This document shows, piece after piece, positions 14,387-21,907 of a stretch of DNA of 26,776 bases. Position numbers and translations under genes: made by a program. Numbering within the stretch: position 1 is the first letter of the stretch; each line of letters starts with the position of its first letter. The notes beneath the pieces are model-generated. The model worked only from the letters and a program-made list of their open reading frames with translations. It did not search any database and had not been told where the DNA came from. This stretch comes from 13-2-20CM-68-14 sp046733295 (GTDB lineage: Bacteria > Actinomycetota > Thermoleophilia > Gaiellales > Gaiellaceae): contig JBKPOY010000049.1 in assembly GCA_046733295.1 (NCBI GenBank), forward strand, positions 1 to 26,776. Direction: 5' to 3'.

Positions 14387-15613
14387 CTAGATCGGCACGC
14401 GCTGCCAGAGCAGGTACGTACACAGCGCGACGGTGAGCCACTGGGCCGGCGGGTCATCGTCGACCGCGGCAAGGGGGACCGCCCAAACCGCGTACCAGGG
14501 AACGAGGTAGGGCGAGGCGCAGAGGAGGAGCGCCGCGGCGAGGCCCAGCCGCGCGCGCCCGCGCCAGGCTTCTCGCGCCAGCCACAGGTACGCCAGCGCG
14601 AACAGGATCACCGCGAGACCGATGCCGACCGCGTGGGAGATGCCGAGCTCGGTCAGGCGGTGCGGCAGCGCAAACCGCGTCTCCCTCGTCGCGTTCCTCG
14701 CCAGCGGCCCGAAAGCGCCCAGCCAGTGCCACCCGAACTGGACGGTCGCCGCGGCGGCGAGAACGAACGCCGCGACCGCGAAGCCGAGATGGCCGACTCG
14801 CCGGCCCGTCGCCCGGGCCTCGAGCGCCCGCAAGGGGAGGAAGACGACCGCGATCCACTTGACGAAGATCGCCGCGGCCCAGGCGACGCCGGCCCACTGC
14901 GGCAAGCGGCGGGCGCCTAGCGCAAGGGCCGCGAGCACGGCCGCGGCCATCCAGACGTCGTTGTGGCCGCCGCCCCCGAAATGGAGCGCCAGCAGCGGGT
15001 TCCAGCCGACGAACGCGACCGCGAACACTCGCCGGCCCGCGAGCAGGCCCGTGAGCGCGACCGTGGCGAGCATGAAGGCCGCGCCGAGTGACTTGTAGGC
15101 CCAGGCGGCCGCGTCCTTCGACGATCCGACAGTGAGCGCGACCGGCTCCGAGGCGAACGTGAAGAGGGGGCCGTACACCGATGTCGACCCATGCCAGGCA
15201 CCGCCGATGTGCGGGTACGCCGGGTCGTCCGGGAACTCGCGCGGCGGATCGTCGTACGGGTTCGCGTGGTGAACGGCCGCAATGCGTCCGTAGTCCCAGT
15301 AGGTCCAGGCGTCACTCGAGATCAGGAGCGGCGCTGCGAGCGGTGCGAACTGGATCGCCACGGTGATTGCGGCCACTGCTGCGAGGCGCGCCGCGGCGCG
15401 CCGGAGCAGCAGCAATCCCGCGACATACGCGACCATCGCGACGAGCTCGCCCGCGAGGTAGAGCCACGCCCACTTCGAATCGCCCTCGAGGAGCCCCCCG
15501 TGCCGCGGCACGAGCGGCGAGTCGACGAGCCACGCCGCGGCGACGCAGACTCCGACGCCGGCCAGCGTCAGCAGGCCCGCGCCCAGCGCGGCGGCGGAGC
15601 GGCTAGTCGCCAG
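14387..15613 (-). CDS. GT-C-like integral membrane glycosyltransferase (GT87/MptB-like), start uncertain
   Basis: Up to 408 residues with about 10 membrane helices. The first outer loop has SSDAWTYWDYGRIAAVHHANPYDDPP and, later, SVYGPLFTFASEP, which resemble polyprenyl-phosphate-mannose-dependent transferases (acidic residues in loop 1, then NPY and VYGPL). LHFGGGGHNDVWMAAAVLAALAL and a C-terminal CASPYLVPWYAVWAVPL also fit. The first GTG (15511) would leave out a clear membrane segment (ALGAGLLTLAGVGVCVAAAWLV) encoded upstream in the same open frame. That frame has no ATG, GTG or TTG before it, so I extended to the CTG at 15613, overlapping the penicillin-binding protein stop. No Shine-Dalgarno supports it. 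The sugar and acceptor are unknown. Confidence 0.8.
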   Translation of the reverse strand: MATSRSAAALGAGLLTLAGVGVCVAAAWLVDSPLVPRHGGLLEGDSKWAWLYLAGELVAMVAYVAGLLLLRRAAARLAAVAAITVAIQFAPLAAPLLISSDAWTYWDYGRIAAVHHANPYDDPPREFPDDPAYPHIGGAWHGSTSVYGPLFTFASEPVALTVGSSKDAAAWAYKSLGAAFMLATVALTGLLAGRRVFAVAFVGWNPLLALHFGGGGHNDVWMAAAVLAALALGARRLPQWAGVAWAAAIFVKWIAVVFLPLRALEARATGRRVGHLGFAVAAFVLAAAATVQFGWHWLGAFGPLARNATRETRFALPHRLTELGISHAVGIGLAVILFALAYLWLAREAWRGRARLGLAAALLLCASPYLVPWYAVWAVPLAAVDDDPPAQWLTVALCTYLLWQRVPI

Positions 15614-17810
15614 GAGGGGGCGGCGGAGGAGGCGGCGGCGTGGTGGGCGGAGGCGCAGTCGGCGGAGGAGGCGGCGGCGGCGGCGTCGGTGGCGGTGGCG
15701 GTGGCGGCGGGGGCGGCGCGGTCTTCGCAGGCGGCGGCGGTGGCGGCGGGGACGACTGCGAGTAGTTCGAGCCGCTGTCGTAGTAGCTCGAGGAGCCGGA
15801 TGAGTAGCCGACCGCGTACTGCCCGCGCGTGAACGATCGCCACGTCGGCCAGACGGACGGGCGGCGGAACTCGGCCGGATAGGACCTGCTGACCGCCCTC
15901 ATCATGAACGCACGCCAGATCTGAGCCGGGAACGTCGGGCCCGAGACCTCGATCCCGTGGACGTTCGTCATCGGGATCTCGCCGCGGGGATACCCGATCC
16001 ACACGGTCGCCTCGAGGTTCGGGGTGAAGCCGCAGAACCACGCGTCGGCGTAGCTGTCCGTCGTCCCCGTCTTCCCGGCCGAGGGCCGGCCGAAGTACGC
16101 GCCGATGCCGGTTCCGGAGGTCATGTTCTGCTCCAGGATCTGCGTGACGGTGTACGCCACGCCGTCCATGATCACCCGCTTGCGCTCGGGCTCGCCCCAG
16201 CCGGCGTCCGTGTCGACCTTGCCGTTGCCGAGGACGACCTTCCGGATCGCCATCGGCCGCGAGTAGATCCCGCCGGCCGCCAGCGTCGCGTAGGCCGACG
16301 CCATGTCCAGCGGCGAGACCGGAATCGAGCCGAGGCCCAGCGACGGCACGTAGGCGCCTTCCTTCGTCGTCAAGGGCGAGCGGACCCCGAGCTTCGTCGC
16401 CATCCGCGCCACGTTCTCGGGGCCGACGTCGAGCGTCAGCTGTGCGAAGACGGTGTTGTCCGAATGCAGCGTCGCATTCTCGATCGACGTCGTGCCCAAA
16501 TAGCTGTGGTCGTAGGTCTCCACGTTCCAGGCCGGCGAGTACGGGTCGGGTTGGTAGTGAAACGGCCCGGAGACGTAGCTCGTCGTCTCGGGGTTGATGC
16601 CCTGCTCGACCGCCGTCGCCAGGACGAAGGTCTTGAACGTCGAGCCCGCCTGGCGTTTTGCCTGCGCGACGATGTTGAACTGGTTGCCCTTGCGTCCAGG
16701 AGTCACGGCCGTCATTGCGCGGATCGCGCCGTTTGCCGGGTTGATCGAGACGATCGCGGCGGCCGGATCGAACTTCGAGTAGAGCGTCTCGACGATCGCC
16801 TTGTGGGCCAGACGCTGGTAGCGCGGGTTGATGGTGGTGTAGACCTTCAACCCGCCCGTTCGCACGGTGCTCGCGCCGTACTCGGCGATCAGCTCGTCAC
16901 GGACGTAGCTGAAGAAATAGGGCTCCCGGATTCGCGTGTAGAGGCGGCCGGGCAGCAGGTGGAGCTTCCGGTCGGCGATCGCCTTGACGAACTGGCGCCG
17001 CGTGATGGCGCCGTTGTCGTACATCGCGCGTAAGACCTGGTCGCGGCGCTCCAACGCGTCGAGTGGGCGGTGGATCGGGTCGTAGACCGACGGGGCCTGC
17101 GGCAGCCCGGCGAGCAGCGCCGACTGCTCGAGCGTCAGGGTCTTCGCCCGCCGCGAGAAGTAGGTCTGAGCCGCGGCTTCGATGCCGTACGAGTGGTTGC
17201 CGTAGTAGACCGCGTTCATGTACTCGCTGAGGATCCAGTCCTTCGACTTGTGCCGCGCGAGCTTGATCGCGAGGCAAGCCTCCTTGATCTTTCGCTCGAA
17301 GGTCCGCTCCTTCGAGATGTAGAGGTTCCGGACGAGCTGCTGCGTGATCGTCGAGCCGCCCTGGAGCACGCGGCCGGCGCGGAGGTCCTTGATGGCCGCG
17401 CGCAGGATGCCCTGGTAGTCGACGCCACCGTGCTTGTAGAACCGCCGATCCTCGATCGCCACGGTCGCCTTTTGCATCCACGGACTGATCTGGCGCAGTC
17501 GCACCGGCTGGCGGTTTTTCTCCGCCGGAATCGAGCCGAGCAGCGTCCCGTTCGCGGCGTAGACGAATGAGTTGGCGCCGATCGAGACCGGCTGCAACGA
17601 CGACAGCTCGCAGTTCCCCCGGAAGGCGGCTGCGCCGCCGAAGCCCGCCGCGAGGATCGCGATGCAGAGCACGAGCAGGACCCCCGCGATCACCGCAGCT
17701 CGACGGCGGCGCTTCGCCTGGGCGCGCAGCCGTCTCTTCTGCGAACGGCGGATGACCTCGTCGAGCTCGTCGTAGCGACGCCGGCGGCCGCCCCGAGGCG
17801 GCGGGCTCAT
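15603..17810 (-). CDS. Class A penicillin-binding protein with proline-rich tail
   Basis: A 735-residue bifunctional peptidoglycan synthase. A very basic cytoplasmic N-terminus (1-37) precedes a membrane anchor (about 38-62). The GT51 glycosyltransferase domain has IEDRRFYKHGGVD with catalytic Glu120, GGSTITQQLVRNLY (151-164) and RKIKEACLAIKL. The transpeptidase domain has the nucleophile Ser390 in GSTFK, SDN at 450-452 and KTGTTD at 580. It ends in a Ser/Tyr-rich spacer and a 48-residue proline-rich tail (688-735). Its ATG overlaps the stop of the MscS gene by four bases (ATGA), so the two are co-translated. The kinase gene of the neighbouring operon has a similar outer tail, and PBPs are known PknB-type kinase substrates in actinobacteria; a link here is inference. 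Confidence 0.95.
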   Translation of the reverse strand: MSPPPRGGRRRRYDELDEVIRRSQKRRLRAQAKRRRRAAVIAGVLLVLCIAILAAGFGGAAAFRGNCELSSLQPVSIGANSFVYAANGTLLGSIPAEKNRQPVRLRQISPWMQKATVAIEDRRFYKHGGVDYQGILRAAIKDLRAGRVLQGGSTITQQLVRNLYISKERTFERKIKEACLAIKLARHKSKDWILSEYMNAVYYGNHSYGIEAAAQTYFSRRAKTLTLEQSALLAGLPQAPSVYDPIHRPLDALERRDQVLRAMYDNGAITRRQFVKAIADRKLHLLPGRLYTRIREPYFFSYVRDELIAEYGASTVRTGGLKVYTTINPRYQRLAHKAIVETLYSKFDPAAAIVSINPANGAIRAMTAVTPGRKGNQFNIVAQAKRQAGSTFKTFVLATAVEQGINPETTSYVSGPFHYQPDPYSPAWNVETYDHSYLGTTSIENATLHSDNTVFAQLTLDVGPENVARMATKLGVRSPLTTKEGAYVPSLGLGSIPVSPLDMASAYATLAAGGIYSRPMAIRKVVLGNGKVDTDAGWGEPERKRVIMDGVAYTVTQILEQNMTSGTGIGAYFGRPSAGKTGTTDSYADAWFCGFTPNLEATVWIGYPRGEIPMTNVHGIEVSGPTFPAQIWRAFMMRAVSRSYPAEFRRPSVWPTWRSFTRGQYAVGYSSGSSSYYDSGSNYSQSSPPPPPPPAKTAPPPPPPPPPPTPPPPPPPPTAPPPTTPPPPPPPPPGD
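15606..15749 (-). repeat. Proline-codon low-complexity tract ending the PBP gene
   Basis: Encodes residues 688-735, mainly proline runs of 7-10 separated by AKTA, T, TA and TT. On the plus strand it appears as GGCGG/AGG repeats. It is not a tandem repeat with a fixed unit and not CRISPR-like. The first codons of the downstream GT-C-like gene overlap its end in another frame. Confidence 0.85.
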
Positions 17811-18532
17811 GCGTAGACCCCGGCCTCGCGAAGGCGGGCGTGGGCCAGGATGCGGAGGTCGCTCTCACGACGCAACGCGTCCGCGGCGTCGGCGGCTCCG
17901 ACGCGGACGGCGACCGTCGCGGCCCCGTTCAGCGAGCAGACGGCGACCTCGGCCTCGCGCTCGCCCTCGACTGCCTTGCGCAAGAGGTCGACCACGGCTC
18001 GGAGATCCTTGTCCAGCGGAACCTGCAAAGTGACCTCGGCAACCTTCTCGACGCTGACGATGGACGAGTTTCTGATGGTATCGGAGGCCAATTTCTCGTT
18101 CGGGATCACGAGCCTCGCCCCGTCGTCGGTCCGGATATACGTGTAGGTCAAGGCGATCTCCTCGACCGTTCCCGCCTGGCTCTCGATCTCGACCCGGTCG
18201 CCGAGCCGGATCGGCTGCGTGAACGCGATCAGCAGGCCCGCGACGAAGTTTCCGATCGTGCGCTGCGAGGCGAAGCCGATCACGAGCCCGACCACGGCCG
18301 AAGAGGCGAGCAGACCGCCCGCCACCGCGCGCACCTGCGGGATCACGAGGAGGGCGGACAGGAGGCCGACGAAGATGATCGCGATCGTGACGCTGCGGCG
18401 AAGCACGCGGTAGCGCGTCGCGGCCTCCGGCCGGAGCTCGCGCCGGGCAATCCGCCGGTCGACCATCCGCGCGACGATGACCGCGACAAGCAGAACCGCG
18501 CCGACGATCACGAGCCTCTCCCAGAAAGGCAT
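17807..18532 (-). CDS. Small MscS-family mechanosensitive channel
   Basis: A 241-residue inner-membrane channel that should release solutes on hypo-osmotic shock. Three helices are visible (about 5-25, 46-66, 70-100); the pore-lining third helix and following segment read GLLASSAVVGLVIGFASQRTIGNFVAGLLIAFTQPIRLGDRVEI, the most conserved part of MscS. The beta domain follows (GTVEEIALTYTYIRTDDGARLVIPNEKLASDTIRN) and a short C-terminal alpha/beta domain. Length is short for the family, close to the minimal MscS core. It lies six bp after the DUF2203 gene and overlaps the PBP gene by four bases. A channel with two trehalose synthases in the same window fits an osmotic-stress theme, though the operons differ. 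Confidence 0.93.
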   Translation of the reverse strand: MPFWERLVIVGAVLLVAVIVARMVDRRIARRELRPEAATRYRVLRRSVTIAIIFVGLLSALLVIPQVRAVAGGLLASSAVVGLVIGFASQRTIGNFVAGLLIAFTQPIRLGDRVEIESQAGTVEEIALTYTYIRTDDGARLVIPNEKLASDTIRNSSIVSVEKVAEVTLQVPLDKDLRAVVDLLRKAVEGEREAEVAVCSLNGAATVAVRVGAADAADALRRESDLRILAHARLREAGVYA

Positions 18533-18538
18533 GGCCGC

Positions 18539-18946
18539 TTATTCGATTGGCAGAGGCCTCCGTCCTGCGAAGCCCTCGTCGGCCGAATGCCAGAAGCCCA
18601 CCTCGTCCTCGCCGAGGCGCCAGCAGAGCAGGACCTCCTCGTCACCCCGCAGCGCGGGGAAGTCGACGAGGCCTTCGTCGAGGTCCTTCACGACAGCGCC
18701 GAGCGCGTGAAGCTGCTCCACGCACGCCACCACTTCCGCCGCCTCTGCCTCGATCGCGCCCTGGAGCTCGTCGACTTCGTGCGGCCGAACACCCCCTCCG
18801 TTCCCGGCGATCTTGGCCGCGATCCGCGCGTGCCGGACGGTCGCGACGGCGAGCGATCGTCGATGTGAGACCATGCGCTCGACGAGCGGGCGCACCTCGG
18901 CGAGCAGGTCGTTCGCCTCGGCCGCGGTGAAGTAGCGGTCGGCCAC
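18539..18946 (-). CDS. DUF2203-family protein
   Basis: A 135-residue soluble protein matching DUF2203 in pattern: DRYFTAAEANDLLAEVRPLVERMVSHRR at the N-terminus, a helical middle (ELQGAIEAEAAEVVACVEQLHALGAVVKDLDEGLVDFPAL) and the C-terminal EVLLCWRLGEDEVGFWHSADEGFAGRRPL. The function of the family is not known. The GTG at 18946 was chosen because the conserved part begins right after it; the open frame runs 23 codons further but would overlap the divergent HAD gene and encodes a low-complexity stretch. It is the first gene of a minus-strand operon with MscS, PBP and the GT-C-like protein, which suggests an envelope-related role by association only. Confidence 0.85.
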   Translation of the reverse strand: MADRYFTAAEANDLLAEVRPLVERMVSHRRSLAVATVRHARIAAKIAGNGGGVRPHEVDELQGAIEAEAAEVVACVEQLHALGAVVKDLDEGLVDFPALRGDEEVLLCWRLGEDEVGFWHSADEGFAGRRPLPIE

Positions 18947-18951
18947 GGCTA

Positions 18952-18957
18952 TATGTT
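18952..18957 (+). promoter_or_regulatory. -10-like element for a leaderless HAD transcript
   Basis: TATGTT lies eight bases before the GTG at 18966 in the 19-bp gap between divergent genes. The same AT-rich patch reads CATATAGC on the minus strand just before the GTG of the DUF2203 gene. No -35 is evident. The arrangement resembles those at 6519 and 9632. Confidence 0.42.
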
Positions 18958-18965
18958 CTCGCGAA

Positions 18966-19601
18966 GTGGGCCGGCTCGCGGACCTCGACGGCGTCACGCT
19001 CGACGCGAACGGCACCCTGGTGGAGCTCGTCGACCCGGTTCAGGATCTCGTCGCGGTCCTCCGTGAGCGCGGTGTGGAGCGCGACCCGGCGGCCGTCGCG
19101 CGTGCGTTCGCGGCGGAGAGCCGGCACTACATCCCGCGTGTGGCCGAGGGTCGAGACGAGGCATCGCTTGCGGCGCTCTATCGCGACTGCGCCGCCGTCT
19201 TTCTGGACGAGGTCGGCGCGGAGCTCGATGCGGTCGAGTTCGCGCCCGTCTACATCGGGGCGATCAACTTCGAGGTCCTGCCCGGGGTCCCCGAGGCGCT
19301 GGCGAAGCTGAGGCGCCGCGGGCTCGAGCTCGCGGTCGTGGCGAACTGGGACGCAAACCTGTTGCCGCGGCTGGCGGCGGCGGGGCTGGACACCTATGTC
19401 AGGACGGTGGTGAGCGCGGGCGAGGCCGGTGTCGCGAAGCCCGATCCCGCAATCTTCGAGCTCGCGCTCGAGCGCCTCGGCATCCGGCCCGATCGCGCTC
19501 TCCACATCGGCGACGCCAGCTCGGACGAAGCGGGAGCGAAGGCGGCCGGCATGCGATTCGCCTGGGCGCCCCTTCCCGAGGCGGTCGACACGTGGCTCTG
19601 A
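18966..19601 (+). CDS. HAD-superfamily hydrolase with variant motif I
   Basis: A 211-residue hydrolase-fold protein, probably acting on a small phosphorylated metabolite. Motif I reads LDANGTLVE: the nucleophile Asp13 is present but the usual second Asp (general acid) is Asn15. Motif II is the VVANWDAN segment, motif III the Lys in GVAKPDPAIFE, and motif IV HIGDASSDEAGAKAAG. A helical cap lies between motifs I and II, as in HAD subfamily IA. Loss of the second Asp is known in some REG-2/HDHD3-like members, so activity may be reduced or different. Start is GTG with a -10-like box eight bases upstream. The end overlaps the CPBP protease gene by ten bases. Confidence 0.88.
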   Translation: MGRLADLDGVTLDANGTLVELVDPVQDLVAVLRERGVERDPAAVARAFAAESRHYIPRVAEGRDEASLAALYRDCAAVFLDEVGAELDAVEFAPVYIGAINFEVLPGVPEALAKLRRRGLELAVVANWDANLLPRLAAAGLDTYVRTVVSAGEAGVAKPDPAIFELALERLGIRPDRALHIGDASSDEAGAKAAGMRFAWAPLPEAVDTWL

Positions 19602-20245
19602 GGGGCAAGCTCGTCGGCTGGCTGTCGCTCGTCGGCGTCATCTCGGTGCTCGGGTACGCGCAGCGGTTCTCGGGCGGGCAACCCGATCGAGACGTCGTCT
19701 ACAAGTGGTCCACCGCGGCGAACGAGCTGCTCCTCTTCGGAATCATCCTCGGGGTCGTCTTGCTGATCGCACGCGGCCTGCCGAAACGCCAAGTGTTCGC
19801 TCTGAGACGGCCGGCGTCGTGGCCACACGCACTCGGGCTCGCGTTCGCGGTCTTCGTCGGGATCTGGGTCGTCTCACTCGCGTTGGGCCCACTGCTGCAT
19901 CCCGATCGAGAGCAGGGGCTGACGCCGAGCACCTGGGAGTCGGCGCAAGCAGCGGCCTTCGCATTGAATTTCTTCGCACTCGCCGTGGCCGGCCCGGTCG
20001 TCGAGGAGCTCACCTTCCGGGGCCTCGGCTTCAGCCTCCTCGAGCCCTATGGCCAGGCCGCGGCGATCATCGGCGTCGGCATCGCGTTCGCCCTCTGGCA
20101 CGGGCTGGTGCAGGCGTTCCCCGTGTTGTTCGTGTTCGGGGTCGGCCTGGCGTTCTTGCGCAGCCGGACGAAGAGCACCTACCCGTGCATGCTCCTGCAC
20201 TCCGTCTTCAACGCGCTCGCGCTCGTGATCGCGGTGACCGTCTAG
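19592..20245 (+). CDS. CPBP-family intramembrane metalloprotease (CAAX/Abi-like)
   Basis: A 217-residue membrane protein with about six helices. The CPBP signature motifs are intact: VVEELTFRG (Glu138, Glu139, Arg143), WHG with His170, and HSVFNAL with the last His and Asn near 204-208. These residues bind the metal in Rce1-like proteases. Substrates in bacteria are mostly unknown; roles in prenylated-peptide processing, bacteriocin immunity and signalling are described for relatives. The start is a GTG within the last codons of the HAD gene, giving a ten-base overlap, so translation is probably coupled. A leaderless promoter for the next gene follows the stop directly. Confidence 0.9.
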   Translation: MALRGKLVGWLSLVGVISVLGYAQRFSGGQPDRDVVYKWSTAANELLLFGIILGVVLLIARGLPKRQVFALRRPASWPHALGLAFAVFVGIWVVSLALGPLLHPDREQGLTPSTWESAQAAAFALNFFALAVAGPVVEELTFRGLGFSLLEPYGQAAAIIGVGIAFALWHGLVQAFPVLFVFGVGLAFLRSRTKSTYPCMLLHSVFNALALVIAVTV

Positions 20246-20250
20246 ACAAC

Positions 20251-20256
20251 TACAAT
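20251..20256 (+). promoter_or_regulatory. TACAAT -10 element, leaderless L,D-transpeptidase promoter
   Basis: TACAAT matches the -10 consensus at five of six positions and stands seven bases before the GTG at 20264. Transcription would begin at or next to the start codon, and no Shine-Dalgarno is present. No clear -35 is seen 16-18 bases upstream, which lies in the end of the CPBP gene. Confidence 0.62.
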
Positions 20257-20263
20257 TTCCGGC

Positions 20264-21610
20264 GTGCGCGCGGGGGTCGTAGTGGTGGCGGTGGCACTCG
20301 TGTTCGGCCCGGCCGCCAAGGCTGCGCCTCCAACGGTGTCCACGTCCACGAGCGCGACCTCTGGCGCCGCTCCCCTGCGGGTCGCCTTCGCTGCAGCAGG
20401 CGACGCGGCCTCCTACCACTGGAGCTTCGGCGACGGCGCCATGGCCGACGGGCCCGCCGCCGAGCACGTCTACGGCCCGGGCGCCTTCACCGCCCAGCTG
20501 ACCGCAACGAGCGCGACCGGCGAGAACGTGACCAGGACGATCCGGATCCTCTCGTTCGCGCTCGCGGTGCGCTCGAAGACGGTGGTCACGTACAAGCGGC
20601 ACCTGCGGTTCCAGGGACGGCTCGTTCCGGCAATCCGTGGCATGCGCGTCCGGCTTCTCGCGGAAGACGGCAGCCGGGTCGCAAGCGGGCTCACGCGCGC
20701 GCGTGGACGATTTCGCATCGGCGCGCCGATCGCCCGCCCAGGGACGTACACGGCGCGGTTCGGAGGAGCCGTCTCGAACGCGATCGCGGTCAAAGTCCGC
20801 CCGCAGCTCTCGGCCCGGTTCGCCGGCTCCGGCGCCGTCGGGCGGCCGCTTCGGCTCCGGCTCCGGCTCCGGCCCGCGGCCGCTGGCTTCGCGACGGTCG
20901 TGATCCGCCGGAACGGGAAGCTGCTCTCGACCGGACGATACGGCGACGGAGCCCGAATCACGCTTCCGTCTCGCCGCGCAGCCAGCTACCGCATCGTCGC
21001 GCGCACGGCTGCCTCCGCGGGCTATGCCGCCGCGCGGATCGGGGTGAAGAAGATCGTCTTCTTCCCCCGCCTGTCGGTGGGATCCAGCGGGCCGAGCGCG
21101 CTCGCGCTCAACCAGGCGCTGCACCGCATCCACATCGCGCTCGGCGCGGTCGACTCGAGCTTCGGCCTCGATACGCGCGACGCGGTGGTGGCGTTCCAGA
21201 AGCTGCACGGCCTCCCGCGGACGGGCGCGGTCGACGGTCGCTTCTGGCGCCTGCTCGCGCTGGCGGGCACGCCGCGGGCCCGTTACCCGGTCGGCAACCA
21301 CATCGAGGTCAGCAAGCCGCTCCAGGTGCTGTTCGTCGTCCGCGACGGGCGCGTCGTGCTCGTCTCGCACGTCTCCACGGGCGCGACGGGGAACACGCCC
21401 GTCGGGCGCTGGCACGTCTACAGCAAGACCCCAGGCTGGCTCGCGAGCGGGATGTTCGACTCGTCGTTCTTTCTGCGCGGATTCGCGATCCACGGCTACC
21501 CGTCCGTGCCGTTCTATCCCGCGAGCCACGGCTGCGTCCGTTTGCCCGTTTGGCTCGCACCGCGCATCTTCGGGCTCGCGCCCTACGGCTCCGCGGTCTA
21601 CGTCTACTGA
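20264..21610 (+). CDS. Secreted L,D-transpeptidase with PKD-like and peptidoglycan-binding domains
   Basis: A 448-residue exported protein. A signal peptide (1-20, ending AKA) leads to a PKD-like domain (about 25-96, WSFGDGAMADGPAAEHVYGPGAFTA region). Two beta-rich regions follow, then a peptidoglycan-binding repeat (ALALNQALHRIHIALGAVDSSFGLDTRDAVVAFQKLHGLP). The C-terminal YkuD domain has the catalytic signature with His410, then SHGCVRLP with Cys424. The enzyme should form 3-3 cross-links in peptidoglycan or attach proteins to it. A short hexanucleotide repeat near 20860-20882 encodes alternating Arg-Leu. The start is GTG just after a strong -10 box, suggesting a leaderless message. The chorismate mutase gene follows three bases later. 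Confidence 0.93.
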   Translation: MRAGVVVVAVALVFGPAAKAAPPTVSTSTSATSGAAPLRVAFAAAGDAASYHWSFGDGAMADGPAAEHVYGPGAFTAQLTATSATGENVTRTIRILSFALAVRSKTVVTYKRHLRFQGRLVPAIRGMRVRLLAEDGSRVASGLTRARGRFRIGAPIARPGTYTARFGGAVSNAIAVKVRPQLSARFAGSGAVGRPLRLRLRLRPAAAGFATVVIRRNGKLLSTGRYGDGARITLPSRRAASYRIVARTAASAGYAAARIGVKKIVFFPRLSVGSSGPSALALNQALHRIHIALGAVDSSFGLDTRDAVVAFQKLHGLPRTGAVDGRFWRLLALAGTPRARYPVGNHIEVSKPLQVLFVVRDGRVVLVSHVSTGATGNTPVGRWHVYSKTPGWLASGMFDSSFFLRGFAIHGYPSVPFYPASHGCVRLPVWLAPRIFGLAPYGSAVYVY

Positions 21611-21613
21611 GCC

Positions 21614-21907
21614 TTGGCCGACCAGGACTCGGACCCCCTGATCCGCCAGCTCCGCGAGCAGATCTCGGACGCTGACCGGACGATCGTCGAGGCGATCAAC
21701 GCCCGACTGAAGCTCGTCGCGCGGCTGAAGGACTACAAGGAGTCCCGCGGGATGTCGTTCGTCGACCCCGAACGCGAGGAGTGGATGCTCAGCTACCTCA
21801 CGCGCGCGAACCGAGGGCCGCTGTCGGCCGAGGGCCTGCGGGAGATCTTCACCGAGATCCTCGACCTCACGAAACGCGAGGTCGGGCGCCGGGGGTCGGG
21901 CCCCTAA
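21614..21907 (+). CDS. Chorismate mutase, AroQ type
   Basis: A 97-residue helical enzyme that converts chorismate to prephenate for Phe and Tyr synthesis. The three-helix AroQ pattern is clear: IRQLREQISDADRTIVEAINARLKLVARLKDYK, then FVDPEREEWML and a last helix LREIFTEILDLTKREV. Arg14, Arg31, Lys42, Arg54 and Glu55 align with active-site Arg11, Arg28, Lys39, Arg51 and Glu52 of the E. coli P-protein mutase domain. The start is TTG at 21614, three bases after the L,D-transpeptidase stop, so it is probably co-transcribed with that cell-wall gene despite an unrelated role. It ends overlapping the stop of the convergent gene. Confidence 0.9.
   Translation: MADQDSDPLIRQLREQISDADRTIVEAINARLKLVARLKDYKESRGMSFVDPEREEWMLSYLTRANRGPLSAEGLREIFTEILDLTKREVGRRGSGP

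Noticed and set aside
15606..15749. GGC/AGG-rich repeats considered as a CRISPR array or fixed-unit tandem repeat.
   Set aside because: No spacers and no constant unit; the sequence is explained by proline codons of the penicillin-binding protein.
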